Shown here in pieces: positions 1-8,686 of a DNA stretch of 64,000 bases (the stretch's first letter is position 1; each line of letters begins with the position of its first letter). The translations under genes were made by a program, and so were the position numbers. The notes under the pieces were generated by a model. The model searched no databases and was not told the origin of the DNA. It saw nothing but the letters and a program-made list of their open reading frames with translations. The stretch comes from JAFGRU01 sp963665915 (lineage in GTDB: Bacteria; Desulfobacterota; Desulfuromonadia; Desulfuromonadales; JAAYDE01), in the NCBI GenBank assembly GCA_963665915.2, contig CAXXSG010000011.1, forward strand, positions 79,199-143,198, given 5' to 3'.

Positions 1-675
1 TTCCCGCTTGTCGTAGGCAATCCCCGCATAAGGTTCATCTGAAATCACAAAGATGGTTTGTCCCAGTTCCTTTTCTTTTCGTGCGACCAGAGCGCCCAGC
101 TTTTCCAGTGTTTCCCTGGGATAAATGACCCCCGTGGGGTTGTTGGGCGAGTTGATGATGATCGCCCGGGTCCGGGTCGTGATGGTCGCTTCGATGGCGG
201 CCAGATCCGGCTGAAAGGTCTCCATGTCCGTGTTGACCACTCGGGAAAGCCCGCCGTGGTTATCGATATAGAAGCGGTACTCTACGAAAAAGGGGCTGAG
301 AATGATGACCTCTTCTCCCGGATTGAGGATGGTTTTGAGGACTACGTTCAGAGCGCCTCCCGCTCCGCAGGTCATGACCACATGCTGTGCTGAAACCTTT
401 TTAGACGAACGTTCGGAAAGAACTTCCGCCACCGCCCGACGGGTCTCTTCGTAACCGGCGTTGCTCATGTAGCGGTGACTTCCCTGCACCTGGTCTTCCG
501 CCAACCTCTTGAGCTCTCGTCGAAATGCTTCAGGGGGCTCAACCGCTGGATTTCCTAGGGTAAAATCAAAAACGTTTTTCTCCCCGTGAATTTTCCTCAG
601 GGCTGCCCCTTCCTCGAACATTTTTCGTATCCAGGACGCTTTTTCCAGATAATTTTGGATTTTGTCGGCGATCAT
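1..675 (-). CDS. PLP-dependent aminotransferase class I/II (partial, C-terminus beyond window)
   Basis: The reverse strand is open from an ATG at 675 to the window edge, giving 225 N-terminal residues; the start follows an AGGAG about 8 bases upstream. The visible part shows a fold-type I aminotransferase: an N-terminal FTLGNPAVEPP segment, GSHRYMSNAGYEETR, a TCGAGGALN cofactor-binding segment and the NSPNNPTG signature, followed by the ISDEPYAG segment that normally holds the PLP-contacting aspartate. The PLP lysine lies beyond the edge. It is divergent from pheA. Close family members are annotated as aspartate or general amino acid aminotransferases; a role in aromatic or aspartate transamination is plausible but not shown. 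Confidence 0.85.
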   Translation of the reverse strand, partial: MIADKIQNYLEKASWIRKMFEEGAALRKIHGEKNVFDFTLGNPAVEPPEAFRRELKRLAEDQVQGSHRYMSNAGYEETRRAVAEVLSERSSKKVSAQHVVMTCGAGGALNVVLKTILNPGEEVIILSPFFVEYRFYIDNHGGLSRVVNTDMETFQPDLAAIEATITTRTRAIIINSPNNPTGVIYPRETLEKLGALVARKEKELGQTIFVISDEPYAGIAYDKRE

Positions 676-909
676 ATTTTCGGCTCCTCATTCTGTTTTC
701 TTTGTATCATTTGATGGATTCTGAGTTTAAACAGGCTTTAATTGCGGGTCAAGAATAAAGCCAGGGAACCCATCAACCAAACAAGCAGCCGCATGGCCCT
801 CTTTGGACAGATTTTCAAATGTTGTTTTATTTCCCGAAATTTCTTTGATATATTGAATTTTCCTGAAAGCCTTCACATATTTCAGCCGGTCAATTGAGAG
901 GATAGTATT

Positions 910-1992
910 TTGGAAGAAAAAACTCTGGACGAATTGCGCAATGAGATCGATGCTATTGACGATCAGATACTCGACTGTCTGAACCAACGGGCGGCGCTGG
1001 TTATCGAGGTGGGCCAGTTTAAGGCGAAGAAAAACCAAGAGTTTTTTGTTCCGAGTCGCGAGCGTGCCATTTATGATCGATTATCCACCGGCAACGAAGG
1101 ACCTTTTCCCAACAGCGGTATTCGCAGCGTCTACCGTGAGATCATTTCCGCCTCCCTTTCCCTGGAGCACCCCCTGAGCGTGGCCTATCTCGGACCCAAG
1201 GCCACCTTTACCCAGATGGCTGCTATCCGCCAATTCGGGCTTTCAGCCCGCCTGGTGCCGGTTAAAAGTGTTTCGGCTGTTTTTGATGAAGTTTTGCGGG
1301 GGAGGGCGCAATACGGTGTGGTGCCGGTGGAAAACTCCAATGAGGGAATCGTATCCCATACCCTGGATATGTTTCTCGAGTCTGATCTGAAAATATACGC
1401 GGAAATACATGTGGAGATTTCCCAGACCCTGCTTTCTCTTTCGGGCCACATGGAAGATATCAAAAAGATCTGCTCTCACCCGGTCGCACTTGCCCAATGC
1501 CGGAAATGGCTGGAGGAAAATCTTCCGGATATTCCTCAGGTGGATGTTTCGAGTACGGCTCATGCGGCGCAGATGGCGGCGGAGGACGGATCTACCGCAG
1601 CTCTGGCCAGTGAAGTCGCAGCCACTTTATACGGGCTCCGGATCGTCAAAAAGAAGATCGAGGACAACCCCAACAATTTCACCCGTTTTCTGGTGATCAG
1701 CAAGACGACACCCGAGCCGAGCGGTGCGGACAAGACCAGCCTGATGTTCAGCGTTCGTGATGAACCGGGGATACTGTGCCGGATGCTGGAGCCGTTCAGT
1801 AAACGTCAGATCAACCTCACCAAGATTGAAAGCCGGCCGATCAAGAAAAAAGCTTGGGAGTATGTCTTTTTCCTTGATATTGAAGGGCATATCAGCCAAG
1901 CGACTATCCAGGAGGCGGTCGAGGAGTTGGGTACTCATTGTCAGTTCGTTAAAATGCTTGGATCTTATCCCAAGTCTGGAAAAGAACACTGA
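910..1992 (+). CDS. pheA: Bifunctional chorismate mutase/prephenate dehydratase (P-protein)
   Basis: This 360-residue protein converts chorismate to prephenate and then to phenylpyruvate for phenylalanine synthesis. An AroQ-type chorismate mutase domain covers about residues 1-85 (DELRNEIDAIDDQIL start). The prephenate dehydratase domain runs from about 90 to 270 (VAYLGPKATF, NSNEGIV, NNFTRFLVI). A C-terminal ACT domain (about 275-355) has the GILCRMLEPF and ESRP segments that bind phenylalanine in feedback inhibition. The start is TTG with a GAGAGG SD about 8 bases upstream; no ATG lies near. It heads a co-directional run with aroA, cmk, ispH and rpsA, but tyrA, often found next in related genomes, is missing. 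Confidence 0.95.
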   Translation: MEEKTLDELRNEIDAIDDQILDCLNQRAALVIEVGQFKAKKNQEFFVPSRERAIYDRLSTGNEGPFPNSGIRSVYREIISASLSLEHPLSVAYLGPKATFTQMAAIRQFGLSARLVPVKSVSAVFDEVLRGRAQYGVVPVENSNEGIVSHTLDMFLESDLKIYAEIHVEISQTLLSLSGHMEDIKKICSHPVALAQCRKWLEENLPDIPQVDVSSTAHAAQMAAEDGSTAALASEVAATLYGLRIVKKKIEDNPNNFTRFLVISKTTPEPSGADKTSLMFSVRDEPGILCRMLEPFSKRQINLTKIESRPIKKKAWEYVFFLDIEGHISQATIQEAVEELGTHCQFVKMLGSYPKSGKEH

Positions 1993-2155
1993 GTTAACGG
2001 TTTCGAGGATTTTACCTGCTTCGCTTTTTACGACCTGATCATGTGGTGCGATATCGCCCTGACTAACCGTGATGCTATTGTAACCCGGATAATTCGTGAA
2101 GACTTCTGCTGTAACCGGAAATTCACAACAGTTTTATCCCAGAAAAGGACCATCT

Positions 2156-3448
2156 ATGGACCGTATTGAAATCTCCGCCCCGCAAAAGGGCCTGAAAGGG
2201 GAGATCGCCATCCCCGGAGATAAATCCATTTCCCATCGTTCTGTCATTTTTTCCTCCATTGCCGAGGGCAAGTCGCTGGTGAGTAATTTTCTGCCGGGGG
2301 AGGACAACTTCCGTACGGTGGGTGCCTTTCGCAGGATGGGTGTCCGGATCGAAGAGAAGGGCGACGGCATTCTCGAAATCCATGGACTCGGGCTGAACGG
2401 GCTGAAAGAGCCGGACGATGTTATCGACTGCGGCAACTCGGGAACCACCATCCGGCTTCTGAGCGGCCTTCTTGCGGCCCAATCCTTTTTTTCGGTTCTG
2501 ACCGGGGACCAGTATCTTCGCAAGCGCCCCATGAGGCGGGTGATCAAACCGTTGAGCGCCATGGGTGCGCGGATCTGGGGGCGGGCGCAAGGGGAACTTC
2601 CGCCCTTGGCCATCTCCGGCGGCTCCGTACAGGCGACCCGCTATGATTCCCCCATTGCCAGTGCCCAAGTGAAATCCGCCGTTATTCTGGCCGGGCTCTA
2701 TGCCGAGGGGGAAACTTCGGTATTCGAACCTTTTCCGTCCCGGGACCACACGGAACGAATGCTCTCCTATTTCGGGGCGGAGGTCAAACCTAGGGACGGG
2801 GGGGTGTCGGTTGTCGGGAAACCAGTCCTGGAAAGCCGGGAAGTTGTGGTGCCCGGGGATATTTCTTCGGCCGCTTTTTTCATGGTCGCCGGCCTGATTG
2901 TTCCGGGGTCCGAGCTGCTCATCAAAAACGTCGGGATCAACCCGACCCGCAACGGCATTCTCGAGGTCCTGCGCAGCATGGGAGGAAGTTTGGAAACCCT
3001 CAACCAGCGGGATGCCGCTGGAGAGCCCGTTGCCGACATCCTGGTGAAAAGCAGTTGTTTGCGGGGGGTCGAAATCGGCGGTTCCATGATCCCGCGTCTG
3101 ATTGATGAGATCCCGGTGCTCAGCATCGCCGCGGCCTTTGCCGAGGGAACCACAATCGTTCGGGATGCCGCCGAACTGCGGGTCAAGGAGACCGACCGCA
3201 TCGCGGCGGTTACTTCTGAACTCAGGAAACTGGGGGCCGAGGTGGAAGATTTCGAAGATGGATTGGCTGTGATCGGGCAGGAGAGACTGAAAGGTGGCGC
3301 GGTTTATTCTTACGGAGATCACCGGATTGCCATGAGCATGGCGGTGGCGGCTCTGGGTGCCGGATCTCCTGTGAAAATTGAAGACATCGGTTGTACGGCC
3401 ACGTCGTTTCCTGGCTTCTGGAAGGTTCTGGCGGATATTGCAAGCTGA
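2156..3448 (+). CDS. aroA: 3-phosphoshikimate 1-carboxyvinyltransferase (EPSP synthase)
   Basis: The enzyme joins PEP to shikimate-3-phosphate, the sixth step of the shikimate pathway. The 430-residue length is normal. Visible signatures are GDKSISHRS (about residues 21-29), GNSGTTIRLLSG, RPMRR, the DEIPVL segment with the catalytic aspartate, and KETDRI; the protein ends with the usual TSFPGFW segment. The reading frame is open 20 codons further upstream, but the ATG at 2156 is preferred because an AGAAAAGGA SD precedes it and the protein then begins as the family does. A 163-base gap separates it from pheA. Confidence 0.95.
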   Translation: MDRIEISAPQKGLKGEIAIPGDKSISHRSVIFSSIAEGKSLVSNFLPGEDNFRTVGAFRRMGVRIEEKGDGILEIHGLGLNGLKEPDDVIDCGNSGTTIRLLSGLLAAQSFFSVLTGDQYLRKRPMRRVIKPLSAMGARIWGRAQGELPPLAISGGSVQATRYDSPIASAQVKSAVILAGLYAEGETSVFEPFPSRDHTERMLSYFGAEVKPRDGGVSVVGKPVLESREVVVPGDISSAAFFMVAGLIVPGSELLIKNVGINPTRNGILEVLRSMGGSLETLNQRDAAGEPVADILVKSSCLRGVEIGGSMIPRLIDEIPVLSIAAAFAEGTTIVRDAAELRVKETDRIAAVTSELRKLGAEVEDFEDGLAVIGQERLKGGAVYSYGDHRIAMSMAVAALGAGSPVKIEDIGCTATSFPGFWKVLADIAS

Positions 3449-3519
3449 CCGATATCTGCCGGTTGCTCTCCGAATTGGGAGAAAAGAACAGGAACAATGA
3501 GCTGCATAAAGGAGATTTT

Positions 3520-4239
3520 TTGCAAAAAGGACTGATCATTACAATCGACGGGCCGAGCGGGGTGGGCAAAAGCACTTTGAGCCGCCTGCTCGCTGAAAAG
3601 CTGGGATATATCAGTATGGATACCGGCGCCATGTACAGGGCTGTTGCCGTGGCCGCGAAGCGGAAGGGCATCGGACCGGAAGATGGGCCCGGTTTGGATG
3701 CGCTGTGCAAAGGTCTGGAAATCCGTTTTTTGCGGCATGAAAAGGGCGAAAGAGTCCTTTTGAACGGGGAGGATGTCACCCAGGCCATACGTACCCCCGA
3801 GATGAGTCTTTTGAGCTCGGCGGTTTCCGCCTGTCGCGAAGTGCGTGTAGCCATGGTTCGTTTGCAGCGAGAGATGGGCGCCGAAGGGGGCTTTGTTCTC
3901 GAGGGGCGGGACACGGGAACAGCTGTTTTCCCCAGCGCCGATATCAAGTTTTTCCTTCTTGCAACGCCCGAGGAGCGGGGCCGTAGGCGCTATCTGGAAT
4001 TGACTGAAAAAGGGGTTGATGTCGATCTCAAGCGCACCATGGAGGAAATTGAAGCGCGAGACAAAGCCGACCAGGAACGGGAACACAGTCCCCTCGTTTG
4101 TGCGGATGATGCTGTTCCCCTCGATACTACGAGCCTTTCCATTGAGCAGGTGCTGGGGAAAATGCTGGGCATCGTCCGTGAGCACCCGACTTTTGGTTCT
4201 CGGCCAAACGGAAGCACTTCTGCCGGAGCTTCAACGTGA
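3520..4239 (+). CDS. cmk: Cytidylate kinase
   Basis: The product phosphorylates CMP and dCMP. The 239-residue protein opens with the P-loop GPSGVGKST (about residues 10-18), then MDTGAMYRA (nucleotide-monophosphate binding), and has the EGRDTGT and RDKAD segments typical of Cmk. The frame is open far upstream, but the TTG at 3520 follows a strong AAAGGAG at 3508-3514 with good spacing and starts the protein just before the P-loop strand, so it is chosen. Its stop overlaps the ispH start (GTGA), implying translational coupling. Confidence 0.93.
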   Translation: MQKGLIITIDGPSGVGKSTLSRLLAEKLGYISMDTGAMYRAVAVAAKRKGIGPEDGPGLDALCKGLEIRFLRHEKGERVLLNGEDVTQAIRTPEMSLLSSAVSACREVRVAMVRLQREMGAEGGFVLEGRDTGTAVFPSADIKFFLLATPEERGRRRYLELTEKGVDVDLKRTMEEIEARDKADQEREHSPLVCADDAVPLDTTSLSIEQVLGKMLGIVREHPTFGSRPNGSTSAGAST

Positions 4240-5087
4240 AGATATTGATTGCAGAAAGCGCGGGTTTTTGTTTCGGCGTCAAGCGTGCCACCAACCTGGC
4301 CATTGACTCCGCATCCCGTACGGAAAACATCTATTCCCTGGGGCCCATTATCCATTCTCCGCAGATGGTTAAAAAACTTGAAGAAAAAGGGGTGCGGGTG
4401 ATTCAGAGTGTCGATGAAGTGGATAGTGGCTCGGTCATAATCCGCTCCCATGGTGTTACAGTCCAGGAGCAGGAGCAGATAGCCTGCCGCCATATTGGAA
4501 TAGTGGATGCGACTTGCCCCTTTGTCAAAAAAGCCCAGCAACATGCGGAACTTTTGAGCTCCAAGGGGTATACTCTCGTGCTGGTCGGGGAGAAGGAACA
4601 CCCGGAAGTGAAAGGGATCGTTTCTTACGCTGTTCACGGGGAGGTTTTCATCGTAGCCGATGCATCCGAAGCGGAAAAACTCCCCCAGGTCAAAAGGCTG
4701 GGCGTCGTGGCACAGACAACCCAGGCGTATGAAAATTTCAGTCGGATCGTCGCGGTTTGTCTCGAAAAGTGTGACGAACTCAGGGTTTTCAAGACGATCT
4801 GTGACGCCACATCGGTGCGCCAGAACGAAGCCCGGGAGATTGCCCGCCGGTCGGACCTCATGCTCGTAATCGGTGGTTTCAATAGTGCCAACACCTCTCG
4901 CCTGGCGACAATCTGCCGGGAGATAATACCTAGAACCTATCACATTGAGACGGCCGAAGAGATCGATTTAGAATGGTTTGAGGGGGTTGAAACAGCCGGA
5001 ATTACCGCCGGGGCATCCACCCCCCATTGGGTCATCGACGAGGTCGTTGAAAGGGTAAAAAACCTCGGCCAGAAGGGGGATAATTAA
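4236..5087 (+). CDS. ispH: 4-hydroxy-3-methylbut-2-enyl diphosphate reductase
   Basis: IspH (LytB) is the last enzyme of the MEP isoprenoid pathway and carries a [4Fe-4S] cluster. The 283-residue protein has the three cluster cysteines in their family settings: GFCFGVKRA (Cys12), VDATCPFV (about Cys95) and TICDATSVRQNEA (about Cys190), plus SHGV and the late STPHWVIDEV segment. The GTG start overlaps the cmk stop (GTGA). The gene order cmk-ispH-rpsA is common in this bacterial group. Confidence 0.95.
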   Translation: MKILIAESAGFCFGVKRATNLAIDSASRTENIYSLGPIIHSPQMVKKLEEKGVRVIQSVDEVDSGSVIIRSHGVTVQEQEQIACRHIGIVDATCPFVKKAQQHAELLSSKGYTLVLVGEKEHPEVKGIVSYAVHGEVFIVADASEAEKLPQVKRLGVVAQTTQAYENFSRIVAVCLEKCDELRVFKTICDATSVRQNEAREIARRSDLMLVIGGFNSANTSRLATICREIIPRTYHIETAEEIDLEWFEGVETAGITAGASTPHWVIDEVVERVKNLGQKGDN

Positions 5088-5186
5088 TTTGTTTTTTATT
5101 ATCTGTTATGTTATCGTCCCAAATTATGGCGGAGGAGCCAAACTGTCGCCCAGGTGACAGGAATATTGCTAGGGGGTCACATCTTA

Positions 5187-6935
5187 ATGGTGGAAAATAA
5201 CGATTCAATTAACAACGAGGACAACTCCGATCTCAATGAAGAGGATAACGAGTTTGGAGAAATGGAAGAAAGTTTTGCCGATCTTTTTGAGAGCAGTCTG
5301 AAAGAGCTTGTTCCAGGTAATGTGGTTAAGGGAATGATCGTCCAGGTCAATGACGACTCGGTTGTGGTCGATGTTGGTGGAAAGTCGGAAGGCTTGATTC
5401 CCATTCATGAATTCCGGGATGAAAAAGGTCAGTTGGCTGCCGAACTTTGTGTCGGCGATACCTTTGATGTCTTTATTGAAAGTACCGAAAATGAAAACGG
5501 TCTGATCAGTCTTTCCAAATCCAAGGCCGACCGTCAGAAGGTTTGGAATGCTCTCGAGGAAGACACGGTCGTTGAAGGTCGGATTATCAACCGGGTCAAG
5601 GGTGGCCTTTCCGTTGATATAGGCGTCAATGCGTTTCTGCCCGGTTCTCAGGTGGACCTGCGACCTGTTCGCAACCTAGACAAGTTGCTGGGACAGACCT
5701 GTGAATTTAAAATTATAAAACTCAACAAGCGCCGCGGCAATATTGTTCTTTCACGCCGGGCTCTGCTGGAAGAAAAGCGCGACCTCATGCGTCAGGATAC
5801 CCTCCAGTCTCTTGAGGAGGGGCAGATTATGGAAGGGATCGTCAAGAACCTTACCGACTACGGGGCCTTTATTGATCTCGGGGGGATTGACGGACTTCTT
5901 CATATCACCGATATTTCCTGGGGCCGGGTCAACCATCCCTCCGAAAGGCTTACCGTCGGAGAAAAGATCCAGGTCAAGGTTCTCAAGTATGATTCCGAAA
6001 AAGAACGGGTCTCCCTGGGGCTGAAACAATTGGTTGCCGATCCCTGGCTCGGTGTCCAGGAAAAATACGAGGTGAAAAGCCGGGTTACAGGAAAAGTTGT
6101 CAGCCTTACCGATTACGGGGCATTTATTGAGCTCGAAGAAGGGGTTGAAGGGCTTATCCATGTTTCCGAGATGAGTTGGACAAAAAGAGTCAAGAATCCC
6201 AGTAAAATTCTCAATCTCGGGGAAGAGGTCGAAGCCGTTGTCCTTGCTCTCGATACCGGCAATCGCAGAATTTCACTGGGGTTGAAGCAGATCGAGCCCA
6301 ATCCCTGGGATGTTATCGGCGAGAAGTTCCCTCCCGGCACCATTATCGAAGGGCAGGTCAAGAATATTACTGATTTCGGCGTTTTTGTCGGCGTGGAAGA
6401 GGGCATTGACGGCCTGGTTCACATTTCCGATATTTCCTGGACCAAAAGGGTCAAGCATCCTTCCGAGTTCTTCAAGAAGGGGGATATGGTCAAGGCGGTT
6501 GTGCTGAACATTGACCGGGAAAACGAACGTTTTTCATTGAGCATCAAACATCTGAGCCAGGATCCCTGGAGTACGATCCCCGAACGTTACAGGCCGGGAA
6601 CCGGTGTTCGCGGCAAGGTAACTTCCGTGACCGATTTCGGTATTTTCCTGGAGGTCGAGGAAGGGATCGAGGGGCTGATCCATGTATCGGAAATCAGCAA
6701 GGAAAAACTTGATTCGCCCAAGGATTTTGTGGAAGTCGGGAAAGAGCTTGAAGCCGTTGTCCTGAGTGTTGATACCAGTGACCGCAAAATTGCACTGTCG
6801 ATCAAACAGATGGATGACCATAAGGAAAAGGCCAATGTCGAATCCTACCTCGGTTCCCAGAACAATGCCACGTCCAATCTCGGCATTCTTCTGCAGGGGG
6901 CATTGGACAAAGCCAAAGAAGATAACGAAGAATAA
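5187..6935 (+). CDS. rpsA: 30S ribosomal protein S1
   Basis: S1 binds mRNA at the ribosome and helps initiation. The 582-residue protein has an acidic N-terminal tail followed by six S1 (OB-fold) repeats; the last four are the most alike (TDYGAFI, LTDYGAFIELEEG, TDFGVFVGVEEG, TDFGIFLEVEEG, each followed by GL(I/V/L)H(V/I)(S/T)). The frame is open 11 codons upstream of the chosen ATG at 5187, which has AGGGGG about 10 bases before it. A strong hairpin follows the gene (6960-7005). Confidence 0.95.
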   Translation: MVENNDSINNEDNSDLNEEDNEFGEMEESFADLFESSLKELVPGNVVKGMIVQVNDDSVVVDVGGKSEGLIPIHEFRDEKGQLAAELCVGDTFDVFIESTENENGLISLSKSKADRQKVWNALEEDTVVEGRIINRVKGGLSVDIGVNAFLPGSQVDLRPVRNLDKLLGQTCEFKIIKLNKRRGNIVLSRRALLEEKRDLMRQDTLQSLEEGQIMEGIVKNLTDYGAFIDLGGIDGLLHITDISWGRVNHPSERLTVGEKIQVKVLKYDSEKERVSLGLKQLVADPWLGVQEKYEVKSRVTGKVVSLTDYGAFIELEEGVEGLIHVSEMSWTKRVKNPSKILNLGEEVEAVVLALDTGNRRISLGLKQIEPNPWDVIGEKFPPGTIIEGQVKNITDFGVFVGVEEGIDGLVHISDISWTKRVKHPSEFFKKGDMVKAVVLNIDRENERFSLSIKHLSQDPWSTIPERYRPGTGVRGKVTSVTDFGIFLEVEEGIEGLIHVSEISKEKLDSPKDFVEVGKELEAVVLSVDTSDRKIALSIKQMDDHKEKANVESYLGSQNNATSNLGILLQGALDKAKEDNEE

Positions 6936-6959
6936 CTTCTCAACATAGTTTGCATCTGT

Positions 6960-7005
6960 TTTCAGGCGGGATTTACACTGGATACTGTTTAAATCCCGCC
7001 TGAAA
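6960..7005 (+). promoter_or_regulatory. 16-bp perfect hairpin between rpsA and sppA, reaching the sppA start
   Basis: TTTCAGGCGGGATTTA (6960-6975) is the exact reverse complement of TAAATCCCGCCTGAAA (6990-7005), with a 14-base loop. No U-tract follows, so it is not a standard intrinsic terminator. The 3' arm ends on the A of the first possible sppA ATG, so the structure could damp sppA translation or protect the rpsA 3' end. The pairing is seen; the function is inferred. Confidence 0.7.
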
Positions 7006-7898
7006 TGGCGGACACAATGAGAAAACGACCTTTTTTGATGGCCCTGGGGGTATTTGGAGCCATCTTTCTTTTTTTTGTAGCGCTCGGTGCCGTCTTAACC
7101 CTTACGGATGATGGACCTGGTTCCCTTTTGAGTCAAAAGGTGGGGGTCATTGAGGTCAGCGGGGTTATTATTTCCTCGAAAAAAATAATCCGCCAGCTTG
7201 ATGACTTTAAAAACAGCGACTCCATTAAGGCGATTGTCCTGCGCATAGATTCTCCTGGCGGCAGTGTCGGGCCCTCCCAGGAAATTTATGAAGAGATTCA
7301 GAAAGTGTCTAAACTCAAGCCCTTGATCGTTTCCATGGGTAGTGTTGCGGCGTCAGGTGGATATTACATAGCTGTCCCGGCAAAAAGAATTTTTGCGAAT
7401 CCCGGTACCATAACCGGCAGCATCGGTGTCATTATGGAGTTCCTGAATATACAGGAGCTGTCGCGCAAGATCGGTTTCACGAGTCAGGTAATCAAAAGTG
7501 GAAAGAACAAGGATATTGGCTCCCCTTTTCGTTCTTTGCGCAAGGACCAGCGGAAGATTCTCCAGGACCTCATTGATGATGTTCATCTGCAGTTCATGGA
7601 AGCGGTATCTGAAAACCGTAAAATGGAACTTGGCGACGTCAGGAAATTAGCCGACGGGCGGATTTTTTCCGGGCGCCAGGCATTGACTGCAGGGCTCGTT
7701 GATGAACTTGGCAACTTGCAGGATGCCGTGCAATACGCTGCCGGGCAAGCCCGGATATCCGGAGACCCGGCTGTGGTTTATCCCCCGGAAGAGAGAAAAG
7801 CGCTGTGGGAATATTTTCTTGAAAACAGCCAGACTCGCCTGAGTGAGATATTGGCCCCAAAAAGGTCGGGTTTAAACTATATTTGGGATGGGTATTGA
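7005..7898 (+). CDS. sppA: Signal peptide peptidase SppA, 36-kDa type
   Basis: This is a membrane-anchored S49 family serine protease that degrades cleaved signal peptides. The 297-residue length matches the short (half-length) SppA form rather than the 67-kDa E. coli form. There is one N-terminal membrane segment (about residues 10-32). The nucleophile serine lies in MGSVAASGGYY (Ser117) and the catalytic lysine in KSGKNKDIGSPF (about Lys169), giving the Ser/Lys dyad. An alternative start is the ATG at 7017 (MRKRPF); neither has a clear SD, and a hairpin covers the first one. It is followed by ihfB. Confidence 0.92.
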   Translation: MADTMRKRPFLMALGVFGAIFLFFVALGAVLTLTDDGPGSLLSQKVGVIEVSGVIISSKKIIRQLDDFKNSDSIKAIVLRIDSPGGSVGPSQEIYEEIQKVSKLKPLIVSMGSVAASGGYYIAVPAKRIFANPGTITGSIGVIMEFLNIQELSRKIGFTSQVIKSGKNKDIGSPFRSLRKDQRKILQDLIDDVHLQFMEAVSENRKMELGDVRKLADGRIFSGRQALTAGLVDELGNLQDAVQYAAGQARISGDPAVVYPPEERKALWEYFLENSQTRLSEILAPKRSGLNYIWDGY

Positions 7899-7923
7899 TT
7901 GAATCGAATGATAAGGAGATTGA

Positions 7924-8209
7924 TTGCAAATGACCAAGAGTGAACTTTGTGAACATCTTGCCGATATTACTGGAACTTTGAACAAGAAAGAGGCTGAGCT
8001 CATTGTCAACACCATTTTTGACAGTATCCGGGATGCTTTGGCAAAAGGCGAACGGGTTGAGATCCGGGGATTTGGTTCTTTCAGTATTCGCGACCGGGAC
8101 GCACGTTTGGCCCCGCAACCCAAAAACCGGCGAATCCGTCAGTATTGATGGAAAAAAGGTACCTTTTTTCAAAACCGGAAAAGAATTGAAAGAACTGGTG
8201 GACCAGTAA
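7924..8209 (+). pseudogene. ihfB: Integration host factor beta subunit, apparent frameshift
   Basis: The first frame (TTG 7924 or ATG 7930, SD AAGGAG at 7913-7918) encodes the N-terminal two thirds of an IHF-beta/HU protein (TKSELCEHLADITGTLNKK, VEIRGFGSFSIRDRDAR) and then runs into a stop at 8146-8148. The rest (RNPKTGESVSIDGKKVPFF to ELKELVDQ) continues in the next frame and ends at 8209. Removing one C from the CCCC run at 8111-8114 restores DAR-LA-RNPKTG with exactly the spacing of the family. The gene encodes a DNA-bending nucleoid protein. This is either a real mutation or a homopolymer error in the sequence; the fully conserved downstream frame favours an error or a very recent change. 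Confidence 0.85.
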
Positions 8210-8240
8210 AATTTTTGCAAGTCATGATCAGGTGACTATA

Positions 8241-8273
8241 AAAGAGCTCTACAGGCAATGTCAGAGCTTTTTT
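8241..8273 (+). terminator. Intrinsic terminator after ihfB
   Basis: AAAGAGCTCT (8241-8250) pairs with AGAGCTTTTT (8263-8272), with one G-U pair and a 12-base loop, and the 3' arm is itself the U-rich tract. It lies about 30 bases after the restored ihfB stop. Confidence 0.65.
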
Positions 8274-8381
8274 ATTACCCGAACCATCGTCCGCAGAGAT
8301 ACTTTTCGCAACCTGGAACTTACAGGCAAACGGATTGCATTGGAAACGGCAAAGTTTAAATAATCTTCTTTGCCGCGGAAC

Positions 8382-8410
8382 TTGTAGGGATTTCCATAAA
8401 AAGTTATAAT
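8382..8410 (+). promoter_or_regulatory. Sigma-70-type promoter for the Nfu-like gene
   Basis: TTGTAG (8382-8387) and TATAAT (8405-8410) are separated by exactly 17 bases and lie 27 bases before the ATG of the Nfu-like gene. The -10 is a perfect consensus; the -35 matches at four of six positions. Confidence 0.6.
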
Positions 8411-8436
8411 TGTGTCATAAGTCAGAGGAGGCTGTT

Positions 8437-8661
8437 ATGCGAGAAAAAGTGGAAGAGATGCTTGAGAAAGTTCGTCCTTACCTGCAACGGGATGGTGGAG
8501 ATGTGGAGCTGGTGGATGTTGAAGAGGACGGCACTGTAAAGGTGAGGCTGACAGGTGCCTGCGGGTCCTGCCCCATGTCGACCATGACTCTGAAAATGGG
8601 GATTGAAAAGACATTGAAAGAGCATATCCCTGAAGTTAAGGAAGTCGTTCAGGTTAAATAG
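8437..8661 (+). CDS. NifU/Nfu-type iron-sulfur scaffold domain protein
   Basis: This 74-residue protein is a stand-alone NifU C-terminal (Nfu) domain. It shows LEKVRPYLQRDGGDVELVDV and the CGSCPMS motif whose CxxC cysteines hold a transferable Fe-S cluster between two subunits, then the GIEKTLKEHIPEVKEV ending. The ATG at 8437 follows AGAGGAGG with ideal spacing. Such free-standing Nfu proteins act in Fe-S cluster delivery; the client proteins here are not known. A small unknown gene follows 25 bases downstream and is likely co-transcribed. Confidence 0.9.
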   Translation: MREKVEEMLEKVRPYLQRDGGDVELVDVEEDGTVKVRLTGACGSCPMSTMTLKMGIEKTLKEHIPEVKEVVQVK

Positions 8662-8686
8662 ATTTTTGCTGTTACGGGAGGACAAG

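Noticed and set aside
2123..3322. Long antisense ORF (399 codons) on the minus strand under aroA
   Set aside because: Low-complexity, proline/arginine-rich product without family motifs; a shadow of the GC-rich aroA frame.
3391..3519. Upstream extension of the cmk frame inside aroA
   Set aside because: The extension overlaps aroA, lacks an SD and precedes the normal P-loop start; TTG 3520 explains the protein better.
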